Source: Pseudohongiella sp. (GTDB lineage Bacteria; Pseudomonadota; Gammaproteobacteria; Pseudomonadales; Pseudohongiellaceae). From it: a DNA stretch of 51,753 nucleotides. Shown in pieces: positions 1 to 9,246 of the stretch. The number at the start of each line of letters is the position of its first letter. Within the stretch, counting starts at the first letter, position 1. The translations under genes were made by a program, and so were the position numbers. The notes beneath the pieces are model-generated. The model did no database searches and was not told where the DNA came from. It saw nothing but the letters and a program-made list of their open reading frames with translations. The DNA lies in assembly GCA_030651695.1 (NCBI GenBank), contig JAUSCD010000032.1:1-51753 (forward strand), given 5' to 3'.

Positions 1-1
1 C

Positions 2-184
2 GCAACGGGAGCGGGTCGCCGCACCGGACCGGCCGCATCCTTTAACGGGGCGCCCGGCGTTGCGGAACTCGCCCTCGCGCGCTTCGCGGGCTCGGAGCTC
101 AGACAGTCCTCACGCTTTTTCGGGCGCCCCGTTAAAGGATAAGCGCGGCCTGATTGGTCCGGTGCGGCGACCCGCTCCCGTTGC
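2..184 (-). repeat. Nested-hairpin repeat element A (183 bp)
   Basis: This is a long two-level palindrome. The outer arms 2-30 and 156-184 are perfect 29-bp reverse complements. The inner arms 37-56 and 121-140 are perfect 20-bp reverse complements. A further 6 bp (31-36 with 145-150) pair between them, leaving asymmetric unpaired pieces at 141-144 and 151-155 and a 64-nt centre at 57-120 that holds a small GC-rich hairpin. It shares length and layout with element B at 927-1109, in inverted orientation. I assigned the minus strand because the G-U-compatible pairs of element B favour the matching strand. Function is unknown. It could be a mobile DNA hairpin or a structured RNA. It is not coding, although an open frame runs through it. 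Confidence 0.85.
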
Positions 185-257
185 TCACTCCGGATTTGGC
201 TTTTGTGTCGGGAATATTCTGTTTGTTTTTTCGTTGCTGGTTGGAGGTTTTTGCACC

Positions 258-845
258 ATGAGTAAACGTATTCTGCTTATACAGGGTCATCCGGATGTTG
301 CTGCACCTCACCTGAACCATGCATTGGCGGATGCTTATGCCAATGGAGCCAAGGCTGCAGGTCATGAGGTTCGTATTGTTAATGTGAGTGCTTTGGACTT
401 TCCGATGCTGCGTTCGCAGCAGGATTGGGAACACGGAGAAGTGCCCCCGACACTTAAGGACGCTCAGGATGACATCCTGTGGGCTGAGCATCTGGTGGTG
501 TTTTTCCCCTTGTGGCTGGGCGGCATGCCTGCTGTGTTGAGAGCTTTTCTCGAGCAAGTGCTGCGCCCTGGTTTTGCGTTCAACTATTCCAAAAGCAACC
601 CGATGGGCGTCAAAGGCTTAAAGGGCAGGAGCGCCAGAGTGGTGGTAACGATGGGTATGCCGTCATTGTTCTACAAGTGGTTTTTCCGCGCTCACAGCCT
701 GAAGGCGCTGAAACGCAACATTCTGGGTTTTGTCGGCATCGCGCCCATCCGTCAGACGGTGATCGGCATGAGCGCGAACCTGAAGCCAGCAGACGTCGAG
801 AAGCTCGAAAGCATGATGCAAAAGCTCGGTCGCGCAGGTCAATAA
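258..845 (+). CDS. NAD(P)H-dependent flavodoxin-fold oxidoreductase
   Basis: This 195-residue protein has the flavodoxin-like fold of the NAD(P)H quinone reductase/KefF family, which binds FMN or FAD and reduces quinones or other acceptors in the cytoplasm. The N-terminal strand MSKRILLIQGHPD and the segment FPLWLGGMPAVLRAFLEQV followed by GFAF are typical of the family. I chose ATG 258 because GGAGG lies at 243-247; the reading frame stays open further upstream to position 60, but that part lies inside a palindromic repeat. The gene stands alone between inverted elements A and B and is not part of the trp operon that follows. That arrangement suggests an accessory passenger, but this is inference. 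The physiological substrate cannot be read from the sequence. Confidence 0.85.
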   Translation: MSKRILLIQGHPDVAAPHLNHALADAYANGAKAAGHEVRIVNVSALDFPMLRSQQDWEHGEVPPTLKDAQDDILWAEHLVVFFPLWLGGMPAVLRAFLEQVLRPGFAFNYSKSNPMGVKGLKGRSARVVVTMGMPSLFYKWFFRAHSLKALKRNILGFVGIAPIRQTVIGMSANLKPADVEKLESMMQKLGRAGQ

Positions 846-926
846 GAAAGAGGTCAGTAAGCGCAGGTCAGTACAAAAGCAGCGTTATTTCCCAACCAGA
901 AAGAATCCACAAGTCTCCGGGTTACG

Positions 927-1109
927 GCAACGGGTAGCGTACTGCAGTGCCGGACCAATCAGGTCGCGCTTATCCTCTGAGGGGGCGTCCGAAAAAGCGG
1001 TAGGACTGTTCGAGTCCGGAGCGGCGCAGCCGCGACGTCGAGTTCCGCACCGCCGGGCGCCCCCTCAGAGGATGCGGCCGGTCCGGCACTGCAGTACGCT
1101 ACCCGTTGC
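927..1109 (+). repeat. Nested-hairpin repeat element B (183 bp)
   Basis: This is the second copy of the element-A family, inverted relative to A. The outer arms 927-956 and 1080-1109 are perfect 30-bp complements. The inner arms 972-991 and 1054-1073 pair at 20 positions with one T-G wobble (988 with 1057). A 6-bp stem (962-967 with 1074-1079) has another T-G wobble. Both wobbles would be allowed in a plus-strand RNA and would be A-C mismatches in the minus strand. Against A, the unpaired segments are nearly identical (AATCAGGTCGCGCTT against AATCAGGCCGCGCTT; AAAAAGCG; CGAGTTCCGCA), while about eight outer and three inner stem pairs differ and remain paired. Confidence 0.85.
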
Positions 1110-1163
1110 ACACTCCGGATAAACCACTACCACGCTCTACCCGTTGCACACTCCGGATAAACC
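1099..1163. repeat. 27-bp direct repeat at the edge of element B
   Basis: Positions 1099-1125 and 1137-1163 are identical 27-mers separated by 11 bp. The repeat begins in the last bases of the outer stem of element B (CTACCCGTTGC) and runs through its flank (ACACTCCGGATAAACC). It is therefore a duplicated element edge rather than an unrelated repeat. The remaining stretch from 846 to 926 and from 1164 to 1278 has no gene I can support; only the trpF leader follows. Confidence 0.85.
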
Positions 1164-1278
1164 TCCGCAGCCCCAATCATTTCTCCTGCCGGTCAAATTT
1201 TAAGCCTGTTTAAAATCCCCGCGTCTGTTAAAATCGCCGCCTTTGTTAATCGCTGCCAAAGAACACACTGGAATTGTT

Positions 1279-1917
1279 GTGCCATCACGAACACGAGTAA
1301 AAATCTGCGGAATTACCCGGCCAGAAGATGCCCGACTGGCCGCAAAGCTCGGCGCTGATGCACTCGGCATGGTGTTTTACGCCGGCAGCAAACGTGCCGT
1401 CAGCCTGGAGCAGGCGCAGCAGATACGCGCAGTAGTGCCGGCGTTTGTCTCAATGGTAGGTTTATTTGTGAATCCTTCACAAAAAGAAGTCGAATCAGTG
1501 CTGGCCGGCGTACATCTTGATTGTCTGCAGTTCCACGGTGACGAGTCCCCGGGGTTCTGTGCGTCCTTTGGTCTGCCCTACATGAAAGCCATCAGAGTGG
1601 CTCCGGGCCTGGATGTGCCGGCGCTGATCAAGGATTATTCTACTGCCTGTGCCATTTTGCTGGATGCCTGGGATCCGGTGCAGGCGGGTGGTACGGGCAA
1701 ACAATTTGACTGGTCGCTGGCTGAGCAATGTGTTCAGCAAAGTGAGCTACCGATAGTACTGGCCGGTGGACTGGATGCAGGCAATGCCGCGCAGGCCATT
1801 ACACGGGTCAGACCCTGGGCGCTGGATCTCAGCAGCGGGGTGGAGAGTGAGCCGGGTCTGAAGGACCCAGAACGTTTGACTGCATTTTTTGACGAGGTAA
1901 GCCGTGTCCGAAATTGA
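1279..1917 (+). CDS. trpF: Phosphoribosylanthranilate isomerase
   Basis: TrpF converts N-(5-phosphoribosyl)anthranilate to CdRP in tryptophan synthesis. The N-terminal [12 protein letters not shown] carries the catalytic cysteine, and the ILLDAWD segment followed by GGTGKQFDW carries the catalytic aspartate and phosphate loop, with LAGGLDAGN and LDLSSGVE completing the barrel. I chose GTG 1279 (212 residues) over a TTG at 1243 because family members start just before the KICGIT strand and TGGA lies upstream at a usable distance. The stop lies 14 nt inside trpB, so the two are probably translated together. The placement before trpB-trpA matches many gammaproteobacteria. Confidence 0.95.
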   Translation: MPSRTRVKICGITRPEDARLAAKLGADALGMVFYAGSKRAVSLEQAQQIRAVVPAFVSMVGLFVNPSQKEVESVLAGVHLDCLQFHGDESPGFCASFGLPYMKAIRVAPGLDVPALIKDYSTACAILLDAWDPVQAGGTGKQFDWSLAEQCVQQSELPIVLAGGLDAGNAAQAITRVRPWALDLSSGVESEPGLKDPERLTAFFDEVSRVRN

Positions 1918-3163
1918 GACTGTAGTAGCCGGAACAGTACCCGCGACAATCGCCAGCACCGGTCAGGACCAGTTCAGTGGTCCTGATGTGCATGGTCATT
2001 TTGGTCAGTATGGCGGCGTGTTTGTAGGTGAAACCCTGATGGCCGCCGTCGAGGAACTCGACCAGGTCTATCGCAAACTGTCAAAAGATCCGGCGTTCTG
2101 GCAAGCCTTCGACCACGATATGAAGCACTACGTGGGTCGTCCGTCTCCGCTGTATTTTGCCGAGCGTCTGAGCAAAAAGTTTGGTGGCGCAAAAATTGTG
2201 CTCAAGCGCGAAGACCTCAATCACACCGGTGCTCACAAGATCAATAACACCATTGGTCAGGCGCTGTTGGCTAAACACATGGGCAAACCGCGTATTATTG
2301 CCGAGACCGGTGCCGGTCAGCACGGTGTCGCAAGTGCCACTGTGGCGGCACGACTGGGTCTTGAGTGTCATGTTTATATGGGTGCCGAGGACGTGCAGCG
2401 TCAGTCAGCCAACGTATATCGCATGAAGCTGATGGGTGCCAACGTCATTCCGGTAACCTCGGGTTCGCGAACTCTCAAAGACGCTCTGAATGAGGCCTTG
2501 CGCGACTGGGCCACTAACGTGGACAACACCTACTACATCATTGGCACAGTAGCTGGTCCTCATCCTTATCCGATGCTGGTGCGTGACTTCCAGGCCATTA
2601 TCGGGCGCGAGGCGCGCGCGCAGTCGCTGCAGGAATACGGTCGTCTGCCTGACGCACTGGTAGCCTGTGTGGGTGGCGGCTCCAATGCAATTGGTCTGTT
2701 CCATCCATTCCTGCGCGACAGCGAGGTGGCTATTTATGGTGTGGAAGCGGGCGGAGACGGTGTTGAAACCGGTCGTCACGCAGCCCCTCTGTCAGCGGGC
2801 AAACCCGGCGTCCTTCATGGCAACCGCACTTATGTGATGAGTGACGCCAATGGTCAGATCATGGAGACGCATTCGGTGTCCGCCGGTCTGGACTACCCGG
2901 GTGTAGGTCCTGAGCACGCGTGGCTGAAAGATATCGGGCGAGCCAATTACGTATCGGTAACCGACACCGAAGCACTGGACGCGTTCCGTATGCTGTGTCG
3001 CCTGGAGGGTATTATTCCGGCGCTGGAGTCTGCGCATGGGCTTGCGTACGCCTGCAAACTGGCGGCAACCATGAGACCGGATCAGTTTATTGTGGTGAAC
3101 CTGTCTGGGCGCGGTGACAAGGATATTCATACAGTGGCCAAAATTGACGGCATTACTGTGTAA
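1904..3163 (+). CDS. trpB: Tryptophan synthase beta chain
   Basis: TrpB joins indole and serine to give tryptophan in the alpha2beta2 complex. The PLP lysine is K112 in HTGAHKINN. The GGGSNA phosphate-binding loop ([12 protein letters not shown]) and the C-terminal NLSGRGDKD are present. The protein is 419 residues, slightly long because of about 20 extra residues before the conserved [10 protein letters not shown]. The start is GTG 1904, preceded by GAGG, and overlaps the end of trpF. trpA follows after 93 bp rather than overlapping, so it has its own ribosome binding site. Confidence 0.97.
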   Translation: MSEIETVVAGTVPATIASTGQDQFSGPDVHGHFGQYGGVFVGETLMAAVEELDQVYRKLSKDPAFWQAFDHDMKHYVGRPSPLYFAERLSKKFGGAKIVLKREDLNHTGAHKINNTIGQALLAKHMGKPRIIAETGAGQHGVASATVAARLGLECHVYMGAEDVQRQSANVYRMKLMGANVIPVTSGSRTLKDALNEALRDWATNVDNTYYIIGTVAGPHPYPMLVRDFQAIIGREARAQSLQEYGRLPDALVACVGGGSNAIGLFHPFLRDSEVAIYGVEAGGDGVETGRHAAPLSAGKPGVLHGNRTYVMSDANGQIMETHSVSAGLDYPGVGPEHAWLKDIGRANYVSVTDTEALDAFRMLCRLEGIIPALESAHGLAYACKLAATMRPDQFIVVNLSGRGDKDIHTVAKIDGITV

Positions 3164-3256
3164 AGCGCTTGTGTAGAACAGTTGTCTTGAACAGCCGTTT
3201 AAACACGCCTCTGAGTCAGCAAGCCACAGAACACATTTGCAGGAATTTTTCAGAAT

Positions 3257-4069
3257 ATGAGTCGACTTAAAGCTAGTATCGCCGCACTTAAAGCGGCTAA
3301 CCGCAAGGCGCTGGTGCCGTATATTGTTGCCGGTGACCCTGATCGCGATACCACGATTGCTCTGATGCATCAGCTGGTGCGGGACGGTTCCGATGTAATT
3401 GAACTGGGCATGCCATTCAGCGATCCATCGTCAGATGGTGCCATCATCCAGTTGGGTGCAGAACGTGCACTGCGCCAGGGTTCTGGTTTGAACACCGTGT
3501 TTGACATCGTTGCCGAATTTCGCAAAACCAATGCTGAAACCCCGATTGTTCTGATGGGTTACCTCAATCCGCTGGAGATAATGGGTTACGGCACCTTTGT
3601 AAAGCGCGCGGCGGATGCCGGGGTTGACGGTCTGTTGATTGTGGATCTGCCTGTCAGCGAAGCGCAGTCTTTGCTGGCGCTGACCCGTCCGCTGGACCTT
3701 GACATGATTTTCCTGGTAGCTCCTACGACTACTGAATCGCGACTCAGTTCAATTTGTGAGAACAGTTCAGGGTATATCTATTACGTATCACTCAAAGGCG
3801 TCACCGGCGCGGCCATCAGTGACACCGGCGAGATTGGCAAGCGTGTCACTGCCCTGCGTCAACGCACCGACTTGCCGATAATTGTGGGTTTTGGGATCAA
3901 GGATACCAACAGTGCAAAAGCGATGGCAGCAGTCAGCGACGGCGTGATTGTGGGCAGTGCGCTGGTGCAGAAGATCGGAGAACTGACCGACAGCGGGAAA
4001 CGCGATGAAGCCTCGATTGCTGCCAGTACAAAACTGATTGCGGATATCCGGCAGGCGTTGGATGCCTGA
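3257..4069 (+). CDS. trpA: Tryptophan synthase alpha chain
   Basis: TrpA cleaves indole-3-glycerol phosphate and channels indole to TrpB. The catalytic Glu and Asp are visible in VIELGMPFSDPSSDGAIIQ. The phosphate-binding region (VGFGIKD, DGVIVGSALV) is intact, as is the LMGYLNP strand. The length of 270 residues is normal for the family. AGGA about 10 nt before ATG 3257 supports the start. It closes a trpF-trpB-trpA cluster that lacks the earlier pathway genes, which must lie elsewhere in the genome. Confidence 0.97.
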   Translation: MSRLKASIAALKAANRKALVPYIVAGDPDRDTTIALMHQLVRDGSDVIELGMPFSDPSSDGAIIQLGAERALRQGSGLNTVFDIVAEFRKTNAETPIVLMGYLNPLEIMGYGTFVKRAADAGVDGLLIVDLPVSEAQSLLALTRPLDLDMIFLVAPTTTESRLSSICENSSGYIYYVSLKGVTGAAISDTGEIGKRVTALRQRTDLPIIVGFGIKDTNSAKAMAAVSDGVIVGSALVQKIGELTDSGKRDEASIAASTKLIADIRQALDA

Positions 4070-4141
4070 TTGCCAGCCGGATCAATTTCTAAATAGTGTT
4101 ATAGTATTGTCATCGGCAATACTTGGAAACAGGATGATTTT

Positions 4142-5020
4142 ATGAGCTGGATTAACAAAATCCTTCCCTCCATTCGCAACAGCGGCTCGGACAGCGCTGA
4201 TGGCAGCAAACAGAAATCGGCAGTACCGGAAGGTCTTTGGAAAAAATGTCCGCGCTGCGAAGCGGTATTGTATCGCCCTGATCTCGAACGCAATCTGGAA
4301 GTCTGTCCCAAATGCGACCACCACATGCGGATCACCGCGCGCCGTCGTCTGGAATTGTTCCTTGATACCGATGGTCAGCGCGAGTTGTTCGCTGACATAG
4401 AGCCTGTGGACATCCTCAAATTCAAGGACCTGAAGAAGTACAAGGACAGATTGTCTGCTGCCCAGAAAAGCACGGGCGAAAAAGATGCCCTGATTGTTGT
4501 GCAGGGCCGTGTTGGTAATGTCGAAATGGTTGTTGCCGCCTTTGAGTTTGGTTTTATCGGTGGCTCTATGGGCGCGGTGGTAGGTGAAAAGTTCGTGCAG
4601 GCCATCAATACCTGTATTGCCCAGCAGATGCCGTTTGTCTGCTTCTCCACCAGCGGTGGGGCACGTATGCAGGAAGCTCTGATTTCTCTGATGCAGATGG
4701 CCAAGACGTCAGCCGCGCTGGAAAAACTGCGCGGTCATGGTTTGCCGTTTATTTCCGTCATGGTTGACCCGGTTTATGGCGGCGTATCCGCCAGTCTGGC
4801 GATGCTGGGCGACATCAACATCGCTGAGCCGCGCGCACTGGTCGGATTTACCGGCCCGGATGTTATCCGTCAGACCGTGCGTGTGAAACTGCCGGAAGGT
4901 TTCCAGCGTGCAGAATTCCTGCTTGAACACGGCGCCATTGATATGATTGTGCACCGAAAAGAAATGCGCGATACCGTCACCGGTCTGGTGCGCAAACTGA
5001 TGCAATTGCCGGCAGCCTGA
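4142..5020 (+). CDS. accD: Acetyl-CoA carboxylase carboxyltransferase subunit beta
   Basis: AccD is the beta half of the carboxyltransferase that makes malonyl-CoA for fatty acid synthesis. The N-terminal zinc ribbon has four cysteines, C36, C39, C55 and C58 ([10 protein letters not shown] and VCPKCDHHM). The crotonase-type carboxyltransferase core follows, with the [19 protein letters not shown] and [11 protein letters not shown] motifs. At 292 residues it has the usual length. It lies immediately before folC (3-bp gap), an arrangement found in many proteobacteria. Confidence 0.97.
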   Translation: MSWINKILPSIRNSGSDSADGSKQKSAVPEGLWKKCPRCEAVLYRPDLERNLEVCPKCDHHMRITARRRLELFLDTDGQRELFADIEPVDILKFKDLKKYKDRLSAAQKSTGEKDALIVVQGRVGNVEMVVAAFEFGFIGGSMGAVVGEKFVQAINTCIAQQMPFVCFSTSGGARMQEALISLMQMAKTSAALEKLRGHGLPFISVMVDPVYGGVSASLAMLGDINIAEPRALVGFTGPDVIRQTVRVKLPEGFQRAEFLLEHGAIDMIVHRKEMRDTVTGLVRKLMQLPAA

Positions 5021-5023
5021 TTT

Positions 5024-6358
5024 GTGAGCGACGCCCCGGATCCTGCATTTCAACTGATGCAGTGGCTGGACAGAATCCAGTTGCTGCATCCGCAGGAAAT
5101 TGATCTGGGTCTTCAGCGCGTGCAGCAGGTTGCTGACCGGCTGAACCTGGGACGACCCGCACCGCTGGTGATTACCGTGACCGGTACCAACGGCAAAGGC
5201 AGTCATGTGGCAACACTCGAAGCACTGTTTTGTGCACAAGGCCTGCGTGTTGGCTGTTATACCTCCCCACATCTGATGCGTTATAACGAGCGTGTCTGCA
5301 TACAGGGTCAGCCGGTTTCCGATCTGGCGCTGGTTGAGGCCTTTGATCGTATAGAGGCTGCACGTGGTGATGTTTCCCTGACTTACTTTGAATTTGGCAC
5401 GTTGGCTGCACTGTTGATTTTTGCTGACACTGCGTTGGATGTGGCAGTGCTGGAAGTAGGCATGGGCGGGCGCCTTGACGCGGTCAACATCGTTGATGCC
5501 GATATCGCTGTTGTCACCAATATCGATCTCGATCATCAAGAGTGGCTGGGTAATACCCGCGATGTTATTGCCATCGAAAAAGCAGGGATTTTCCGTCGCG
5601 GCAAAGTTGTTGTTTGCGCGGAAGAATTGCCGCCTCAGACTTTGCTGGATGCAGCATTTGCACTTGATTGCCCCGTTTACCTGCCTGGTCGTGACTACCG
5701 CTGGTGTCTGGATGATACTGCCCGGCTCTGGTCGTGGCAGGGATGGAGCCAGCAAGGGCTGCAAGGAACCGAAGTGGCTCTGCATGATCTGCCAATACCG
5801 CAGCTGGCGCCGGGCAATGTGGCCAGCGCGCTGCAGGCCGCTTTCCTGTCAGGTTTGCTGACAGATACAGCAATGATTGCCAAGGCCCTGGCACAATTGA
5901 ATTTAGCCGGACGTCAGCAGTGGATCGACGTGCCAGGCACGCGTGCAAAGGTGATGGTGGACGTCGCGCATAATCCACATGCCGCCACCGCATTGGCTGA
6001 GCGCTTGAAAAATGAACGGGCAGCATCCATTAACAGTAGTGCAAAGGTTCACATGGTAGTGGCCATGATGGCTGATAAAGATCACGAAGGTTTTTATCGC
6101 GCCTTAGAAAACCAGGTCGACTTCTGGTATATTGCGCACTTCGAATTAGCCAGATGCCTGCCGGCCGAGATGCTGGCAGATAAATGGCAGCTGCTGGCGC
6201 AACAATCTGGTAAAAGCCTGACGATGCAGGTGTTCAACAATGTGGTGCAGGGCTTTGATTGCGCCTGCCAACAGGCATCAGAACACGACATTATTGTAGT
6301 TTGCGGTTCGTTTATAACCGTGTCCAATGTGATATCTGCACTGGAATCCAGAGTTTGA
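5024..6358 (+). CDS. folC: Bifunctional dihydrofolate/folylpolyglutamate synthase
   Basis: FolC adds glutamate to dihydropteroate and extends folate polyglutamate tails. It is a Mur-ligase-like ATPase. The P-loop TGTNGKGS is near residues 53-60, EVGMGGRLDAVN and TNIDLDHQEWLG form the metal and folate site, and DVAHNPHAA is the C-terminal ligase motif. The protein is 444 residues. The start is GTG 5024, three bases after the accD stop, so translation is probably coupled. Confidence 0.95.
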   Translation: MSDAPDPAFQLMQWLDRIQLLHPQEIDLGLQRVQQVADRLNLGRPAPLVITVTGTNGKGSHVATLEALFCAQGLRVGCYTSPHLMRYNERVCIQGQPVSDLALVEAFDRIEAARGDVSLTYFEFGTLAALLIFADTALDVAVLEVGMGGRLDAVNIVDADIAVVTNIDLDHQEWLGNTRDVIAIEKAGIFRRGKVVVCAEELPPQTLLDAAFALDCPVYLPGRDYRWCLDDTARLWSWQGWSQQGLQGTEVALHDLPIPQLAPGNVASALQAAFLSGLLTDTAMIAKALAQLNLAGRQQWIDVPGTRAKVMVDVAHNPHAATALAERLKNERAASINSSAKVHMVVAMMADKDHEGFYRALENQVDFWYIAHFELARCLPAEMLADKWQLLAQQSGKSLTMQVFNNVVQGFDCACQQASEHDIIVVCGSFITVSNVISALESRV

Positions 6359-6392
6359 CAGGCAGTTTAACCGGCAAAGAGGGCAGCCCGCT

Positions 6393-7142
6393 TTGAATCA
6401 GACCACCCGTCAACGAATTACAGGCACGCTGGTGCTTGCGGTCACAGCACTGGTGCTGTTACCGGTGATCTTTGACGGAGAGGGCAGTTACCAACCCAAC
6501 GTCCAGCCTGATATTCCAGTGCGGCCGACTCAGCCCCAGGCGGCTTTTCAAAATGCTCAGCGTCCTGAAATCCTTGCTGACAGCGATGCCATTCGTATTC
6601 GTCCTGAAACTCCAGCCACGGTGATTATTACCGGCGACGACAGACCGGATGTGCAGGCTGGTGACTCAAATACGACAGAATCATCCGCCCCAGCTACTTC
6701 CTCAACATCCCCGGCCACTACTGCTCCTGTTACTTCCGCATCCACGCCAGCAGCAGCGCCTGCTCAGCCAACACCAGCGCCCGCTCAGCCAACATCTGCT
6801 CAGCCAACAGCTGTTCAGCCAACACAGACACCTGCGCAGTCAGCCGCTACTTCTGCGCCTGCACAGACAGCAACACTTGATGTGCGTGGTCTGCCCGAAG
6901 GCTGGAGTGTACGACTTGGCTCCTTTTCAAGCACTGAGAACGCCAGCAATCTGGTGACACGTTTGCAGGCGGCCGGTCATCGGGCATATACCCGCAGGGT
7001 TGAATCCAGCCAAGGTATGTTGACAGCAGTCTTTGTTGGGCCGCAGGTCGATCGTGCCGCAGCCCAGAGTCTGATGGAGCGTCTGCGGCAGGATTTCCAG
7101 TTGAATGGCATGGTTGTTCGCTACGAGATCGAAGAATTATGA
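6393..7142 (+). CDS. SPOR-domain cell division protein, DedD-like
   Basis: This 249-residue protein has a short cytoplasmic N-terminus, one membrane segment near residues 9-26 (GTLVLAVTALVLLPVIFDG), a long Pro/Thr/Ala/Gln-rich linker, and a C-terminal SPOR domain from about residue 165 (GWSVRLGSFSSTENA through TAVFVGP to RYEIEEL). SPOR domains bind denuded peptidoglycan at the septum, so a role in division is likely. The linker is encoded by imperfect repeats of the type CAGCCAACA at about 6760-6835. The start is TTG 6393 with an AGAGGG upstream. It matches the position of dedD between folC and cvpA in relatives. Confidence 0.88.
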   Translation: MNQTTRQRITGTLVLAVTALVLLPVIFDGEGSYQPNVQPDIPVRPTQPQAAFQNAQRPEILADSDAIRIRPETPATVIITGDDRPDVQAGDSNTTESSAPATSSTSPATTAPVTSASTPAAAPAQPTPAPAQPTSAQPTAVQPTQTPAQSAATSAPAQTATLDVRGLPEGWSVRLGSFSSTENASNLVTRLQAAGHRAYTRRVESSQGMLTAVFVGPQVDRAAAQSLMERLRQDFQLNGMVVRYEIEEL

Positions 7143-7188
7143 GCGGCAATTGCTCAAACTGCATTAATCGCGACTGGAGTCATCGATA

Positions 7189-7665
7189 ATGAGTTTGCTG
7201 GATATCTGTATTTTGATTGTGATCGGAATCTCCAGTATTTTTGGTCTCTCTCGTGGTTTTATACGCGAAGTGCTGGCGGTTATTGCATGGGTTGCAGCCA
7301 TTTATGTGGCAAGGCTTTACAGCCCGCATCTGATCCCGTTCTTCGAAAGCATTGTTGAAAATGAAACCGGCCGTTATGTACTGGCGTTTGCCGTTTTATG
7401 CCTGGCCACATTGATCGTGGGCGCGGTCGTAAACAAATTCATGTCCCGTCTGGTTTCTATGGCTGGCTTGCAGGTTACTGATCGTTTGTTAGGTGCAGTT
7501 TTTGGTGTGGCGCGGGGCGTGATCATCGTCGCCGTGTTGGTATATTTTGCTTATGGGCAGTTTTCGCAAGAGAGCTGGTGGACGGAGTCACAGACTATTC
7601 CCCATATGTTAGCGCTCATTGAATGGGCGGGTTTTGTTCCCGGCGAGTCCAGCGCCGGAGTCTGA
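7189..7665 (+). CDS. cvpA: CvpA family membrane protein
   Basis: This is a small (158 aa) inner-membrane protein with four hydrophobic segments. The opening LLDICILIVIGISSIFGLSRGFIREVLAVIAW is typical of the CvpA family. CvpA is named for colicin V production in E. coli and has also been linked to envelope stress tolerance, but its biochemical role is not known. It sits directly before purF, the widely conserved arrangement. ATG 7189 follows an ACTGGAG-like site. Confidence 0.92.
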   Translation: MSLLDICILIVIGISSIFGLSRGFIREVLAVIAWVAAIYVARLYSPHLIPFFESIVENETGRYVLAFAVLCLATLIVGAVVNKFMSRLVSMAGLQVTDRLLGAVFGVARGVIIVAVLVYFAYGQFSQESWWTESQTIPHMLALIEWAGFVPGESSAGV

Positions 7666-7695
7666 ATTTGACGCTGTTTTACGGAGTATTTTTGC

Positions 7696-9207
7696 ATGTG
7701 TGGTTTAGTCGGCATAGTTGCCAGATCTGAAGTAGCGGTCTCTTTGTACGATACCCTGACTGTGTTGCAGCACAGAGGGCAGGACGCTGCTGGTATCGCC
7801 ACCTGCGATAAAGGCATTCTCAATTTGCGCAAGGACAATGGCCTGGTGAAGGATGTCTTCCGCACCCGTCATATGCGCCGCCTGAACGGCCATATGGGTA
7901 TTGGCCACGTGCGTTACCCGACGGCCGGAAGTTCCAGCCCGGCTCTCGCGCAACCGTTTTATGTGAACTCTCCTTACGGTCTTTGTCTTGCTCATAACGG
8001 CAACCTGACCAATGCCGCACAGCTGGCTGAGGAGCTTTATTCAGAAGATCTGCGACACATCAATACTGACTCTGACTCGGAAGTGCTGCTCAATATTTTT
8101 GCCCACGAGCTACAGCAAGTCGGCAAAATGGCGCCTACTCCGGAAGACGTTTTTGCGGCGGTAGAAGGCGTTCACCGACGTTGTCGTGGTGGATATGCAG
8201 CACTGGTTCTCATAAGTGGTTACGGCATTGTAGGCTTCCGTGACAAAAACGGTATCCGTCCGCTGGTGTTTGGCAAACGCGAACACAAAGATCAGGTTGA
8301 GTATATGCTCGCCTCAGAAAGCGTAGCACTGGATTCTCAGGGATTTACGCTGGAGCGGGATGTGGCACCGGGCGAAGCCGTTTATGTTGATGTCAACGGG
8401 CGCCTTCATACCAAACTCTGTGCTGAGCCGGCCGAGTACACTCCCTGTATATTCGAACATGTCTATTTTGCGCGACCTGACTCCCTGATGGATGGCATCT
8501 CGGTATACAAGGCGCGCCTGCGCATGGGTGAGAAACTGGCAGACAAAGTAAAACGTCTGCGTCCGGATCACGATATCGACGTCGTTATTCCGATTCCCGA
8601 CACCAGCCGCACATCGGCATTGGAGCTGGCCAATCGGTTGGGCGTGAAATACCGCGAAGGTTTTGTAAAGAACCGCTATATCGGCCGGACGTTTATCATG
8701 CCGGGGCAGAGCGAGCGCCGTAAGTCGGTGCGCCAGAAACTCAATGCGATTGAACTGGAGTTCCGCGGAAAAAATGTTCTGCTGGTGGACGACTCCATCG
8801 TTCGCGGCACCACCTGTCGCCAGATCATTCAGATGGCACGTGATGCGGGTGCGCGTAATGTGTATTTTGCGTCAGCCGCACCGCCCGTGCGTTATCCGAA
8901 CGTATACGGCATAGATATGCCAGCGGCCAGTGAGTTGATCGCACATGACAGAACAGAAGAAGAAATTCAGAAACTGATTGGTGCGGATTGGTTGATTTTC
9001 CAGGATCTGCCGGATCTGATTGCTGCGTCACAGGAAGGCAATCCGGACATCAAACACTTTGAGTGCTCAGTGTTTGACGGTCAGTATGTCACCGGAGATG
9101 TTAATGCAAAATATCTGCGCACGCTGGAGAAGTCACGCAACGACAAAGCCAAAAATAACGGAAGCCGCAAGAAACCTGAGCCGCCAGACGACGTCTCGCA
9201 AGGGTAA
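7696..9207 (+). CDS. purF: Amidophosphoribosyltransferase
   Basis: PurF makes 5-phosphoribosylamine from PRPP and glutamine, the first committed step of purine synthesis. The protein begins MCGLVGIVA, so Cys2 becomes the N-terminal nucleophile of the glutaminase domain after Met removal. RYPTAGSS and AHNGNLTN are glutaminase motifs. The PRPP-binding motif [13 protein letters not shown] is in the C-terminal half. At 503 residues it is full length. An ACGGAGT site precedes ATG 7696. It ends 26 bp from the convergent yciH stop. Confidence 0.97.
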   Translation: MCGLVGIVARSEVAVSLYDTLTVLQHRGQDAAGIATCDKGILNLRKDNGLVKDVFRTRHMRRLNGHMGIGHVRYPTAGSSSPALAQPFYVNSPYGLCLAHNGNLTNAAQLAEELYSEDLRHINTDSDSEVLLNIFAHELQQVGKMAPTPEDVFAAVEGVHRRCRGGYAALVLISGYGIVGFRDKNGIRPLVFGKREHKDQVEYMLASESVALDSQGFTLERDVAPGEAVYVDVNGRLHTKLCAEPAEYTPCIFEHVYFARPDSLMDGISVYKARLRMGEKLADKVKRLRPDHDIDVVIPIPDTSRTSALELANRLGVKYREGFVKNRYIGRTFIMPGQSERRKSVRQKLNAIELEFRGKNVLLVDDSIVRGTTCRQIIQMARDAGARNVYFASAAPPVRYPNVYGIDMPAASELIAHDRTEEEIQKLIGADWLIFQDLPDLIAASQEGNPDIKHFECSVFDGQYVTGDVNAKYLRTLEKSRNDKAKNNGSRKKPEPPDDVSQG

Positions 9208-9221
9208 TCTCTCTGCTGGAA

Positions 9222-9246
9222 GGCTGGTGGGTTCTAACCGCCAGCC
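9222..9246. terminator. Possible terminator hairpin between purF and yciH
   Basis: GGCTGGTGG (9222-9230) and CCGCCAGCC (9238-9246) form a nearly perfect stem with a 7-nt loop that contains the yciH stop codon. A short TGTTT follows on the plus strand. The T-tract is weak, so termination is uncertain. Confidence 0.35.

Noticed and set aside
60-257. Upstream extension of the oxidoreductase reading frame (66 extra residues)
   Set aside because: It runs through palindromic element A, has no family similarity, and a GGAGG site marks ATG 258.
2-1109. Elements A and B as integron attC sites around a gene cassette
   Set aside because: The GTTRRRY/RYYYAAC core is not satisfied, the elements are inverted rather than direct, they are longer than usual attC sites, and no integron integrase is present.
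4709-5785. 358-residue minus-strand frame across accD and folC
   Set aside because: It lies opposite two certain genes and has the His/Gln/Cys-rich composition of an antisense shadow.
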